NCBI RefSeq assembly: GCF_014054525.1
Contig: NZ_CP059564.1
Coordinates: 2,366,357-2,430,356 of the forward strand
From: Alysiella filiformis
GTDB lineage: Bacteria > Pseudomonadota > Gammaproteobacteria > Burkholderiales > Neisseriaceae
Length of the DNA: 64,000 nucleotides
Direction of reading: 5' to 3'
A program made the translations under genes and the position numbers. Of this stretch, positions 47,849 to 56,224 are shown piece by piece (within the stretch, counting starts at the first letter, position 1; each line of letters starts with the position of its first letter). Under the pieces are notes generated by a model that had not been told where the DNA came from, searched no databases, and saw only the letters and a list, made by a program, of their open reading frames with translations.

Positions 47849-48193
47849 TTGAGCAACAGCTTTGGCAAAGCCTACCGACTGTTGAAAACGGAAGAGTTCT
47901 CTTCCGTTTTTGCACTTCGTAAACAGCGTTCGCGCCATTTTGTGCAAGTGTCGCAGTCTGATGGCAATTCACTTGAACACCCGCGTTTGGGCTTGGTGGT
48001 CAGCAAAAAAGCCGCCAAACGCGCCAATCGCCGCAACTACATGAAACGTGTGATACGCGAGTGGTTTCGTTGCCACAAAAACCAATTACCCCCACGCGAT
48101 TTTGTGGTGCGTGTGCGCGTTGGCTTTGACGCACAATCCGCCCAGCAAGCACGCGAACAGTTGGCAGAATTGATGTTGCCCAAAGCGAAATGA
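47849..48193 (+). CDS. rnpA: Ribonuclease P protein component
   Basis: 114 residues; cofactor of the RNase P ribozyme for tRNA 5' maturation. Start codon is TTG directly after the rpmH stop (TAATTG), giving [20 protein letters not shown]; there is no ATG until residue 65. The signature RNR-type helix is present as [18 protein letters not shown], with LGLVVSKK before it. Overlap-free tandem with rpmH is the normal arrangement. Confidence 0.95.
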   Translation: MSNSFGKAYRLLKTEEFSSVFALRKQRSRHFVQVSQSDGNSLEHPRLGLVVSKKAAKRANRRNYMKRVIREWFRCHKNQLPPRDFVVRVRVGFDAQSAQQAREQLAELMLPKAK

Positions 48194-48297
48194 TTTTCAG
48201 TTGTGCTGAACTTCGTTTCAGGCAGCCTGAAAGCGTGTTTTGGCACATTTTCAGGCTGCTTTTTCATGTTTTTAATTTGATTTTGGCTGTTTGAAAA

Positions 48298-48510
48298 ATG
48301 TTAAGCAAAATTTTATTGGCTGGCGTTCGTTTTTACCAACTGGCAATCAGCCCACTTTTGCCGCCACGCTGCCGCTTTGTGCCAACTTGCTCACAATATG
48401 CCATTGAAGCGATACGCAAACACGGCGCGTGCAAAGGCGCGTGTTTGACCGCCAAACGCCTGTGCCGTTGCCACCCTTGGGGCGGTAGCGGACACGACCC
48501 CGTTCCCTAA
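48298..48510 (+). CDS. yidD: Membrane protein insertion efficiency factor YidD
   Basis: 70 residues, small amphipathic membrane-associated protein that assists YidC. Family core: [27 protein letters not shown], with [10 protein letters not shown] the signature, then [13 protein letters not shown]. The gap after rnpA (104 bp) carries inverted uptake sequences. yidC begins 20 bp downstream. Confidence 0.95.
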   Translation: MLSKILLAGVRFYQLAISPLLPPRCRFVPTCSQYAIEAIRKHGACKGACLTAKRLCRCHPWGGSGHDPVP

Positions 48511-48530
48511 ATACGAAGGAAATCAAACCT

Positions 48531-50198
48531 ATGGATTTCAAACGAATGATGATAGCGTGTTCGCTGTCGCTGCTCATTTTGATTGGCTGGGAAAGCCTGT
48601 TTCCCACCCCCAAACCGCAAGCACAAAACACGCCTGCCGCCACCCAAACCGCACCCACCAGCGCACAGGTTTCAGGCAGCCTGAACAGCACTTCGCCCAT
48701 TACCGTTACCACCGACACCGTCAAAGCCATTATTGACGAAAAAAGTGGCGATTTGCGCGAATTAACCCTGCTGCAATACAACGCCACCGAAGACGAATCC
48801 AAAGAATTTGTTTTGTTGCAAACTTCGCCCGAACACACCTACATCGCCCAATCCAATTTGGTTGATGCCAATGGCAACAACATTTTGCAAAACGTCTCGT
48901 TTCAGGCAGCCGAAAAAAACCACACACTCAATGGCGACAAACTGGAAGTGCGCCTTTCTGCCGAACACAATGGCTTGAAAATTGACAAAATTTACACCTT
49001 TACCAAAGGCAGCTATTTGTTCAACGTCCGCTTTGACGTGCAAAACGCAAGCGGTCAAGCCGTGAAATTGGGTACGCACTACAATGTGGTTCGCGACAAC
49101 CACACACCAGCAGGTCAAGGTTGGTTCATGCACAGCTACACAGGACCCGTGGTGTACACCCCCGATGCGGACGAATTTCAAAAAGTGGCATTTGGCGATT
49201 TGGACGATGATTTCAAAAAAGGCAAAGACACCGCCGAATACCAACGCAAAGCCACAGGCGGCTATGTGGGCATGATTCAACACTATTTCATGACCACATG
49301 GCTCATGCAAACCCATGACGCACAAAGCAATATTTGCACCAACGGCTGTACCGTTGATGTCAAACGCCGTGCCGACAATTTGTATGGCGCAGGCATCAAC
49401 ATCGCCACCACCGACATTGCCGCAGGCAGCCAACACAGCTTTGCCGCCAATTTGTACGCAGGTCCACAAATCACCAAAGTCCTCAACAGCATTGCACCCG
49501 ATTTGGCTTTGAGCAAAGACTACGGTCGCGTACACATTTTTGCCGCGCCCTTGTTTTGGTTATTGAATTTGATACACAATTTTGTGGGCAACTGGGGTTG
49601 GGCGATTGTGTTGCTGACCATTATCGTGAAAGCCGTGCTGTATCCGCTCAACGATAAAGCCTACAAATCCATGGCAAAAATGCGTACCGTTGCCCCCAAA
49701 ATGGAAGCCATCAAGAAAAAATATGGCGAAGACCGCATGGGCATGCAACAAGCCATGATGAAATTGTATCAAGATGAAAAAATCAATCCCTTGGGTGGCT
49801 GTTTGCCCATGCTGTTGCAAATGCCGATTTTCATTGGTTTGTATTGGATGATTTTCCTGTCGGTGGAATTGCGCCAAGCCCCATGGTTGGGCTGGATTAC
49901 CGATTTGTCGCGCCCCGACCCGATTTTCATTTTGCCGATTTTGATGGCGGCAACCATGTGGTTCCAAACCACGCTAAACCCACCGCCCAGCGACCCCATG
50001 CAAGCACAAATGATGAAAATCATGCCTTTGATGTTCTCCATTATGTTCTTCTTCTTCCCATCGGGTTTGGTGTTGTATTATGTGGTGAACAACTTGCTGA
50101 CCATTGCCCAACAGTGGTACATCAACAAGCAATCGGCGCAAACCGCACAACAACCCAAAGTGGAAATTTTGGATAAAGAACCGAAAAACAAAAAATAA
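48531..50198 (+). CDS. yidC: Membrane protein insertase YidC
   Basis: 555 residues. N-terminal helix (IACSLSLLILIGWESL), a large periplasmic beta-supersandwich domain (about 60-330), then the conserved five-helix insertase core from about 345, including NWGWAIVLLTIIVKAVLYPL, the cytoplasmic hairpin MAKMRTVAPKMEAIKKKYGE and GGCLPMLLQMPIFIGLYW. A short basic tail (KEPKNKK) ends it. Inserts inner-membrane proteins alone or with SecYEG. An uptake sequence is read inside the early linker as VSGSLN. The trmE gene that often follows is absent. Confidence 0.97.
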   Translation: MDFKRMMIACSLSLLILIGWESLFPTPKPQAQNTPAATQTAPTSAQVSGSLNSTSPITVTTDTVKAIIDEKSGDLRELTLLQYNATEDESKEFVLLQTSPEHTYIAQSNLVDANGNNILQNVSFQAAEKNHTLNGDKLEVRLSAEHNGLKIDKIYTFTKGSYLFNVRFDVQNASGQAVKLGTHYNVVRDNHTPAGQGWFMHSYTGPVVYTPDADEFQKVAFGDLDDDFKKGKDTAEYQRKATGGYVGMIQHYFMTTWLMQTHDAQSNICTNGCTVDVKRRADNLYGAGINIATTDIAAGSQHSFAANLYAGPQITKVLNSIAPDLALSKDYGRVHIFAAPLFWLLNLIHNFVGNWGWAIVLLTIIVKAVLYPLNDKAYKSMAKMRTVAPKMEAIKKKYGEDRMGMQQAMMKLYQDEKINPLGGCLPMLLQMPIFIGLYWMIFLSVELRQAPWLGWITDLSRPDPIFILPILMAATMWFQTTLNPPPSDPMQAQMMKIMPLMFSIMFFFFPSGLVLYYVVNNLLTIAQQWYINKQSAQTAQQPKVEILDKEPKNKK

Positions 50199-50216
50199 GG
50201 GTTTCAAACCAAACAA

Positions 50217-50253
50217 AAGCTGCCTGAAATGCGTTTTCAGGCAGCTTTTTTTC
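50217..50253 (+). terminator. Uptake-sequence hairpin after yidC
   Basis: AAAGCTGCCTGAAA and TTTTCAGGCAGCTTTTTTT form a stem of about 13 bp followed by T residues. Confidence 0.75.
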
Positions 50254-50272
50254 ATGCAACTGCAATCATTGA

Positions 50273-50530
50273 TTATTTTTCAGGTGCTTTGAGTAATTGC
50301 CACGCGGATACATTCAAAACCCGCGCAAGTGTTTCAATCGTTGAAAGGGAAACATTCCATTTGCAACGTTCTACCGCAGAAATATAGGTTCGGTCTAATT
50401 CACATTCATTGGCAAGATATTCTTGCGACCAGCCTTTTTGAATGCGTAAAACCTTGATATTGTAAGCCAAAATGGCACGTAAATCATCGGAACTGGGTAG
50501 CGTAGTGGGAGATTTAAGCGGTGCAGACAT
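50273..50530 (-). CDS. XRE-family helix-turn-helix regulator
   Basis: 85 residues, essentially one HTH_3 domain: LAYNIKVLRIQKGWSQEYLA, then LDRTYISAVERCKWNVSLST as the recognition segment and ETLARVLNVSAWQLL at the C-terminal end. Likely a small autoregulator: a palindrome lies 16 bp upstream of its start. It is divergent from a 105-residue membrane-linked gene, with 98 bp between. Confidence 0.88.
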   Translation of the reverse strand: MSAPLKSPTTLPSSDDLRAILAYNIKVLRIQKGWSQEYLANECELDRTYISAVERCKWNVSLSTIETLARVLNVSAWQLLKAPEK

Positions 50531-50546
50531 GATTGACCGCCATTTT

Positions 50547-50571
50547 GTAGATATGATATATTTACATCTAC
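50547..50571. promoter_or_regulatory. Candidate operator between divergent XRE and small membrane genes
   Basis: Imperfect palindrome GTAGATATGATA-T-ATTTACATCTAC with perfect outer hexamers GTAGAT/ATCTAC. The inner TATGATATAT could also be a -10 region, so a bound regulator would block transcription. Confidence 0.4.
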
Positions 50572-50628
50572 GGAGTTTGCTTCACGTATTGGCAAATTTT
50601 ATCTCAATCTTTTCAAATAGGTTTCATT

Positions 50629-50946
50629 ATGATGATTAAACTCAACGAACTAACAGAACTTTTCAAAGCCACCGCCAGTTTAATGGCGGCAATTACCATG
50701 CTGATTGGTCTAACTTTTGGCGCAGTAGGCGTTCATGAAATTGATAAAATGGAAGACCATATGAAAAATATGAGCCAAGAAATTGATAAAATGGAGGATT
50801 TACAAAAAATTGCCCAACTCCATAATATCTCTCTTCACAATCCAACATATCCCGAACAATACAGCTTGCCTGCAAGTGAAACCCCACAACCGCTACCCAA
50901 ACCACCTATGATGCAACAACAAGCATCTGCACCACAAAAACCATAA
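50629..50946 (+). CDS. Hypothetical small protein with one membrane segment
   Basis: 105 residues. Residues 13-35 (ATASLMAAITMLIGLTFGAVG) form one hydrophobic segment; next a duplicated EIDKMED motif in a short helical, coiled-coil-like stretch (about 38-60); then a Pro/Gln-rich tail with QPLPKPPMMQQQ. Not recognised. Divergent from the XRE regulator, which may control it. Ends in an uptake-sequence hairpin (about 50953-50984). Confidence 0.55.
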   Translation: MMIKLNELTELFKATASLMAAITMLIGLTFGAVGVHEIDKMEDHMKNMSQEIDKMEDLQKIAQLHNISLHNPTYPEQYSLPASETPQPLPKPPMMQQQASAPQKP

Positions 50947-51009
50947 TCACAAAAGCTGCCTGAAATGCGTTTTCAGGCAGCTTTATTTTCCGCAATCCAT
51001 GCCAAAATC

Positions 51010-51141
51010 ATGGCAATATTTTCAACAATATTATTGATTAAACAAACACTTAATCCCGAATCACAAGCCATTACCGATTGGCACACCATCGCACGACCCG
51101 TTCTAAAAAACAACACTCTTGTTACCCAAATGCAAGGCTAG
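51010..51141 (+). CDS. Possible 43-codon ORF or gene fragment
   Basis: Open frame starting MAIFSTILLIKQTL and continuing with DWHTIARPVLKNN to a TAG at 51139. Composition looks protein-like, but no ribosome site or family is visible; it may be the 3' remnant of a longer gene. Otherwise the 279-bp gap before mlaF shows nothing. Confidence 0.2.
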   Translation: MAIFSTILLIKQTLNPESQAITDWHTIARPVLKNNTLVTQMQG

Positions 51142-51225
51142 GTTAAATCACGTTTACGCATCTTGCTTAAATAATGAATGAACAATTATGATAAGCCCAT
51201 TTTTACGCCGCCATCATTTTCACTT

Positions 51226-52029
51226 ATGAACACGCCTTTTATTGAATGCCGCCATGTCGGTTTTGCTTATGCCGACCGCCCCATTTTGCACGATGTCAAT
51301 TTCACCATTGAGGCAGGACGCTTTGCGGCAATCATGGGCGGTTCGGGCAGTGGCAAAACCACGCTGTTGCGCTTGATTACGGGGCAAATTCAACCCACAT
51401 CGGGCAGCGTGTTGATTAAGGGACGCGATTTGGCAAGTTTTTCTGCCGCCGAATTGACCGAACACCGCCGCAGTATGGGCGTGTTGTTTCAGCATGGCGC
51501 GTTGTTTACCGATTTGAGCGTGCTGGACAACATCGCCTTTCCCATGCGCGAATTGACGCAACTGCCCGAAAGCGTGATTCATGATTTGGTTAAACTGAAA
51601 TTGCACGCGGTGGGTTTGCGTGGCATTGAACATTTGATGCCTTCGGAATTGTCGGGTGGCATGGCGCGGCGCGTGGCTTTGGCACGGACGATTGCGCTTG
51701 ACCCTGAATTGATGTTGTATGATGAGCCGTTTACGGGGCTTGACCCGATTTCTTTGGGCGTGATTGCCCATTTGATTCATCGTGTCAATAAAGCCTTGCG
51801 CTCCACCAGCATTATGGTTACGCATGATGTGGGGCATTCGCTGCAACTGGTGGACCAGATTATTTTTTTGGCGCATGGCGAAATTCTGTTTTCAGGCAGC
51901 CCACAAGAAATGGCGCAATCGGATTCGGAATGGATTAAGCAATTCATCAATGGTTTGCCAAATGGCCCTGTGGCGTTCCGTTTTCCAGCGCAAACGAGTT
52001 TGCAGGAAGATTTGTTGGGCAAAAAATGA
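51226..52029 (+). CDS. mlaF: Phospholipid ABC transporter ATP-binding protein MlaF
   Basis: 267 residues; ATPase of the Mla system that maintains outer-membrane lipid asymmetry by moving phospholipids between membranes. Walker A GGSGSGKTT (about 38-46), Q-loop FQHGALFTDL, signature LSGGMARRVALAR, Walker B ELMLYDEPFTGLDP and the H-loop VTHDVGHS. I use ATG 51226 (MNTPFIECRHVGFAY); an upstream in-frame ATG at 51178 would add 16 residues. First gene of mlaFEDCBA. Confidence 0.95.
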   Translation: MNTPFIECRHVGFAYADRPILHDVNFTIEAGRFAAIMGGSGSGKTTLLRLITGQIQPTSGSVLIKGRDLASFSAAELTEHRRSMGVLFQHGALFTDLSVLDNIAFPMRELTQLPESVIHDLVKLKLHAVGLRGIEHLMPSELSGGMARRVALARTIALDPELMLYDEPFTGLDPISLGVIAHLIHRVNKALRSTSIMVTHDVGHSLQLVDQIIFLAHGEILFSGSPQEMAQSDSEWIKQFINGLPNGPVAFRFPAQTSLQEDLLGKK

Positions 52030-52141
52030 AAATGGTGGCTTTCAGGCTGCCTGAAAGCGTGGTGCGCGGCAAGACGCGCGTTCTAAATTGTCATGTTGAA
52101 ACGATTTTTCAGGCTGCCTGAAAGACGAAAAACGGATTTAA

Positions 52142-52921
52142 ATGATGAATTTTATCCAAAATATTGGCGCGAAAACGCTGGCTTTTATTCAAACTTTGGG
52201 CGCGAACGTTTTGTTTCTCATCAAAATATGCTGCCTTTTGCCGCAAACGCTGTTGCGCCCTCGTTTGACTTTGCGCCAAATGTATTTTTCGGGCGTGTTG
52301 TCGGTGTTGATTATTGCGGTGTCGGGTTTGTTTGTGGGCATGGTATTGGGTTTGCAGGGCTACACGCAGTTGGCGAAATTCAAATCGGCTGATGTGTTGG
52401 GCTTTATGGTGGCGGCATCGCTGTTGCGTGAGCTGGGTCCTGTGTTGGCGGCGATTTTGTTTGCCAGCAGCGCAGGCGGCGCAATGACCAGCGAAATCGG
52501 TTTGATGAAAACCACCGAACAACTTGAAGCGATGAATGTGATGGCGGTAAACCCTGTTGCGCGTGTGGTTGCGCCGCGATTTTGGGCTGGGGTGCTGTCT
52601 ATGCCTTTGTTGGCAAACATTTTTAATGTGGCGGGCATTTATGGCGGCTATTTGGTGGGCGTGGAATGGCTGGGCTTGGACGCGGGCGTGTATTGGTCGC
52701 ACATGCAAAATAATATGACTTGGTCGTATGATGTGGCAAATGGCTTAATTAAATCGCTGTGTTTTGGTATGGCGGTGGCGTTGATTGCGGTGTATCAGGG
52801 CTTTCATTGCGTGCCTACTGCCGAAGGGATTTTACGCGCCAGCACGCGCACGGTGGTGTCATCGGCTTTAACGGTGTTGGCTTTGGATTTTATTTTGACG
52901 GCATTTATGTTTGTGAATTGA
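52142..52921 (+). CDS. mlaE: Phospholipid ABC transporter permease MlaE
   Basis: 259 residues, inner-membrane permease. Family motifs: LTLRQMYFSGVLSVLIIAVS, GLFVGMVLGLQGY, ELGPVLAAILFASSAGGAMTSEI, TTEQLEAMNVMAVNP and the C-terminal GFHCVPTAEGI. It lies 112 bp after mlaF; the gap carries two uptake sequences. Confidence 0.95.
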   Translation: MMNFIQNIGAKTLAFIQTLGANVLFLIKICCLLPQTLLRPRLTLRQMYFSGVLSVLIIAVSGLFVGMVLGLQGYTQLAKFKSADVLGFMVAASLLRELGPVLAAILFASSAGGAMTSEIGLMKTTEQLEAMNVMAVNPVARVVAPRFWAGVLSMPLLANIFNVAGIYGGYLVGVEWLGLDAGVYWSHMQNNMTWSYDVANGLIKSLCFGMAVALIAVYQGFHCVPTAEGILRASTRTVVSSALTVLALDFILTAFMFVN

Positions 52922-52972
52922 TTTCAGGCTGCCTGAAACGGTTGAATTTAAACTTTTTAAGTGAACAATTTT

Positions 52973-53467
52973 ATGAAAAAAAGCATTTTGGAATTTTGGG
53001 TTGGCTTGTTTGTGCTGTTGGGCTTGGGTGCTTTGGGCGTGTTGGCGTTTCAAGTGGCAGGCGGCAAGGATTTTTCAGGCAGCACGCCCAGCTACACGGT
53101 TTATGCCGATTTTAGCGACATTGGCGGTTTGAAACCCAATGCGCCTGTGCGCGTGTCGGGCGTGTTGGTGGGGCGCGTTGCCAGCATTGAGCTAGACCCC
53201 AAAACCTATCAAGCTCGGGTGGCTTTAAACATCAACCAACAATACACATTCAGCAACGATGTGAGTGCGTCCATTTTGACTTCGGGTTTGTTGGGCGAAC
53301 AATACATCGGCTTGCAACAGGGCGGCGACCCCGATGATTTGGCAGCAGGCGGCACCATTACCATTACCAGCTCGGCAATGGTGTTGGAAAACCTGATTGG
53401 CAAATTCATGACCAATTTCACAGGCAGCAAAGACAACAAAACCGCCACAGAAGAAAAAACCGAATAA
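52973..53467 (+). CDS. mlaD: MCE-domain lipid-binding protein MlaD
   Basis: 164 residues: N-terminal membrane anchor (ILEFWVGLFVLLGLGALGVLAF) and one MCE domain (YTVYADFSDIGGLKPNAPVRVSG split around GVLVGRV; EQYIGLQQGGD). It forms the hexameric periplasmic ring above MlaE. ATG 52973 is preferred over the GTG at 52961 because the membrane anchor then starts at once (MKKSILEFW). Confidence 0.94.
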   Translation: MKKSILEFWVGLFVLLGLGALGVLAFQVAGGKDFSGSTPSYTVYADFSDIGGLKPNAPVRVSGVLVGRVASIELDPKTYQARVALNINQQYTFSNDVSASILTSGLLGEQYIGLQQGGDPDDLAAGGTITITSSAMVLENLIGKFMTNFTGSKDNKTATEEKTE

Positions 53468-53572
53468 ATCAAAGCTTTCAGCCAACCTGAACAAGAAAAA
53501 CACATTTTTCACAACCCCCAGAACCTGCATACACACCAACAAGGTTCACCAACTTTCATAAGGAAACACATC

Positions 53573-54169
53573 ATGAAAAAATCCGCATTCATCTCTGCAA
53601 TCAGCATGGGCGTGATGAGCATCAGCATGGCTTTTGCCGACCCCGCCGCCGTGAGCCAAGTGCGCGAAAACGCCACCCAAATTTTGAAAATTTTGAACAA
53701 AGCAAACGGCAGCAATGACGCACAAATCCGCCGCGAAGCCGAAAACTACATCACGCCCTATTTTGATTTTGACCGCATGACCGCCTTGGCAGTGGGTCAG
53801 CCTTGGCGTCAAGCCAGCCCTGCCCAGAAAAAAGAGTTGGTAGAAGGCTTCAAAGTGCTGATTCGCTCTTCCTACACAGGCAGCATGGCAAAATTCCGCA
53901 ACGCCAATGTGAAAGTGGACGACAAAACCATCGACAAAGCCAATGGCGATGTATTGGTTAAAGCATCGGTTGGCACCGCCGATGGCAAACCCGTCAACGT
54001 GGACTTCACCACCCGCAAAGATGGCAACAAATACCGCGTTTACAATGTTGCCGTAGAAGGCGCAAGCTTGGTAACCGTGTATCGCCAACAATTTAACGAA
54101 ACCGTTAAAACCAAAGGCATTGACGGCTTGATTACCGAATTGAAATCCAAAAATGGCGGTAAAAAATAA
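53573..54169 (+). CDS. mlaC: Periplasmic phospholipid shuttle MlaC
   Basis: 198 residues with a Sec signal peptide (SAISMGVMSISMAFA). Tol-B-like lipid-binding family pattern: VRENATQILKIL, ITPYFDFDRMTALAVGQPWRQ, SPAQKKELVEGFKVLIRSSY, and the C-terminal FNETVKTKGIDGLI. It carries phospholipid between MlaA in the outer membrane and MlaFEDB. Its stop overlaps the mlaB start (TAATG). Confidence 0.95.
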   Translation: MKKSAFISAISMGVMSISMAFADPAAVSQVRENATQILKILNKANGSNDAQIRREAENYITPYFDFDRMTALAVGQPWRQASPAQKKELVEGFKVLIRSSYTGSMAKFRNANVKVDDKTIDKANGDVLVKASVGTADGKPVNVDFTTRKDGNKYRVYNVAVEGASLVTVYRQQFNETVKTKGIDGLITELKSKNGGKK

Positions 54170-54453
54170 TGCAAATTTGCGTACAAAATGACACTTTGCA
54201 AATCAAAGGCGCAGTAACCGTGCAAACCCTTACTGCCAGCAAACACCAACATTTTGTACAACAATGCCAGCAATCGCACATTCAATGTATTGATTTGAGC
54301 GGCGTGGTTCGCGCTGATTCGGCTTGCATTGCGCTGTTGCTGGCGGCTTTGCGCCAACGCGATTCAGGCAGCCTGAAAATGATTGGGCTGCCTGAAAGCG
54401 TGATGGCGTTGGCAAAGTTGTATGAAATTGAAAATTGGCTCAATATCCATTAA
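54169..54453 (+). CDS. mlaB: STAS-domain protein MlaB
   Basis: 94 residues forming a single STAS domain; binds and stabilises the MlaF ATPase. The conserved helix start SGVVRADSACIALLLAAL contains the Asp-Ser pair of the family. An uptake sequence lies inside the coding region (about 54365, read SGSLKM). Start overlaps the mlaC stop by one base. Confidence 0.88.
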   Translation: MQICVQNDTLQIKGAVTVQTLTASKHQHFVQQCQQSHIQCIDLSGVVRADSACIALLLAALRQRDSGSLKMIGLPESVMALAKLYEIENWLNIH

Positions 54454-54490
54454 ACTCTTGTTGTTACGTTAATTTAAATTGGTTTTGTGT

Positions 54491-55411
54491 ATGAAACGCC
54501 ACACCCAAATCATTTTGGCACTTGCCGCCATTGGCTTGGTCAACCCTGCTCTTGCCGAACGCAATCCGCACGACCCCTACGAACGATACAACCGCGCCAT
54601 GTATCGTTTTAACGACAAAGCAGACCGCCACGTTTTTCAACCTGTGGCGCGAACTTATCGCAAAATCACGCCCCAACCCGTGCGCACCGCCACCCGCAAT
54701 TTCATGAACAATTTGCGCGATGTGGTCAGCTTTGGCAGCAATATGTTGCGTGGCGATTTGGAAAAAGCAGGCACCGATTTCATGCGCGTGTCGCTCAACA
54801 GCACATTTGGCTTGGGCGGCTTAATCAACTGGGCAGACGCAGCAGGCATGCCCGACAACAAAAACCATTTGGGCGACACCTTTGCCACTTGGGGCTGGAA
54901 AAACAGCCATTATTTTGTCTATCCATTCACAGGCCCTTCCACCGTGCGCGACAGCTTGGGCAGCACCATTACCACAGTTGCCTCGCCCAATAAATTCATC
55001 ATTCACGATACCGCCGCACGTTATTCCGTTTCCGCCCTCAACGCCGTAGATACCCGCGCCAATTTGCTCGATGCCACCGACAGCATCAACGATGCCGCCT
55101 TGGACAAATACGCCTACACGCGCGATATTTATCTGGCATACCGCAACAAACAAGTGGGCAACACCCAAGCCCAAGCCGAAGAAAACATTGACGATTTGTT
55201 CAACGAAACAGACGAACAAGCCACACAACAACAGCAGCAACCCGAAAACACATCGCCCCCCAAACCCAACACCCAGCCTGAAAACGACCCCGTTTTGCAA
55301 CTGAATATGGACATCGCCCCCCTGCCCATCAGCACCGAAGCGCAACAAGCCACCCAAGAATACATCAATTTGTGGCAAAATCAGGCGCAAAACAACACCG
55401 CATTTTATTAA
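54491..55411 (+). CDS. mlaA: MlaA/VacJ outer-membrane phospholipid-removal protein, non-lipidated form
   Basis: 306 residues. Signal peptide IILALAAIGLVNPALA, cleaved before ERNPHDPYERYNRAMYRFND, which is the MlaA start. Conserved FMNNLRDVVSFGSNMLRGD, RVSLNSTFGLGGLINWADAAGM and YFVYPFTGPSTVRD follow. A Gln/Pro-rich tail (about 255-290) is unlike the short E. coli protein. No cysteine follows the signal peptide, so unlike the E. coli lipoprotein it would not be lipidated. Start at ATG 54491 rather than TTG 54479. Last core gene of the Mla operon. Confidence 0.92.
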   Translation: MKRHTQIILALAAIGLVNPALAERNPHDPYERYNRAMYRFNDKADRHVFQPVARTYRKITPQPVRTATRNFMNNLRDVVSFGSNMLRGDLEKAGTDFMRVSLNSTFGLGGLINWADAAGMPDNKNHLGDTFATWGWKNSHYFVYPFTGPSTVRDSLGSTITTVASPNKFIIHDTAARYSVSALNAVDTRANLLDATDSINDAALDKYAYTRDIYLAYRNKQVGNTQAQAEENIDDLFNETDEQATQQQQQPENTSPPKPNTQPENDPVLQLNMDIAPLPISTEAQQATQEYINLWQNQAQNNTAFY

Positions 55412-55462
55412 AACCCCCTTTTCAGGCTGCCTGAAACAACATTTATTCAAAGGAAATCAATT

Positions 55463-55825
55463 ATGTATGAAGTCAATCGCAGCGTTATTGTGGTTGTGCC
55501 ACGCGAACCCTTTTGGCATTGGCTCAATGAAGTTGCCGATGGCGATTTGGCAGATTTGAGTTTGGCAGATTTGCAACAAGATGCCAATTCCTATCTCATT
55601 CCCGCCTGCCAAAACACAGACGAAGTGTGGCAAGAAGTGGAAAGCCGCGTTGAAGAAATTTTCGCCGCCGAACTTGCCGATTGGTGCGAAGATGAAAGCC
55701 AATGGCCCGATTTACACATTGATATTTTTGGCGAATGGTTTGATGTGGTAACATCAAGCGTGCTTGCCGATTTGAGCAGCAATGCGCTGGAACGCGAATC
55801 TTTTCAAGCCATTAGCCTGAATTAA
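55463..55825 (+). CDS. Hypothetical conserved protein downstream of mlaA
   Basis: 120 residues, acidic and soluble, no signal peptide. It starts MYEVNRSVIVVVPREPFWHW and contains LSLADLQQDANSYLIP and WPDLHIDIFGEWFDVV. I recognise no catalytic motif. AAAGGAAATC precedes the ATG. Three base pairs separate it from the hotdog thioesterase, so it belongs to the Mla-trailing operon. Confidence 0.7.
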   Translation: MYEVNRSVIVVVPREPFWHWLNEVADGDLADLSLADLQQDANSYLIPACQNTDEVWQEVESRVEEIFAAELADWCEDESQWPDLHIDIFGEWFDVVTSSVLADLSSNALERESFQAISLN

Positions 55826-55828
55826 ACC

Positions 55829-56224
55829 ATGAGCGCACCACATCACATTTACGTCCACAATTACCATTTAGACGGCTACGGTCATGTGAACAATGCCCGC
55901 TATTTGGAATTTTTGGAAGAAGCGCGTTGGCATTTTTTCAGGCAGCACGGTTTGGGCGATGCCATGCGCCAAGCACAAATTGTCGTCTCACACATTGACA
56001 TTGCCTATCGCCAAGCTGCCACGCGCGACCAAATCTTGCAAATTGACAGCCAATTACACAGTGTTCAATCGCGCAAATTATTGATGTTACAAAATATTTA
56101 TCTTTCAGACAGCCCCAATTTATTGGTGCAAGCACAAATCACGCTCATGCCCACCCAACAGGGCAAAATTGCGCGGCTGCCTGAAAATTTATTACACACA
56201 CTCCAAAATCTTGTTTCAAAATGA
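55829..56224 (+). CDS. Hotdog-fold acyl-CoA thioesterase, YbgC/FadM-like
   Basis: 131 residues of one 4HBT hotdog domain. The active-site segment YHLDGYGHVNNARYLEFLEEAR at about residues 12-33 carries the conserved Asp-x-x-Gly-His-Val-Asn-Asn pattern; HIDIAYRQAATRDQI is the second strand. Hydrolyses acyl-CoA or acyl-ACP thioesters; natural substrate unknown. Its stop overlaps the next gene's start (ATGA at 56221-56224). Confidence 0.82.
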   Translation: MSAPHHIYVHNYHLDGYGHVNNARYLEFLEEARWHFFRQHGLGDAMRQAQIVVSHIDIAYRQAATRDQILQIDSQLHSVQSRKLLMLQNIYLSDSPNLLVQAQITLMPTQQGKIARLPENLLHTLQNLVSK

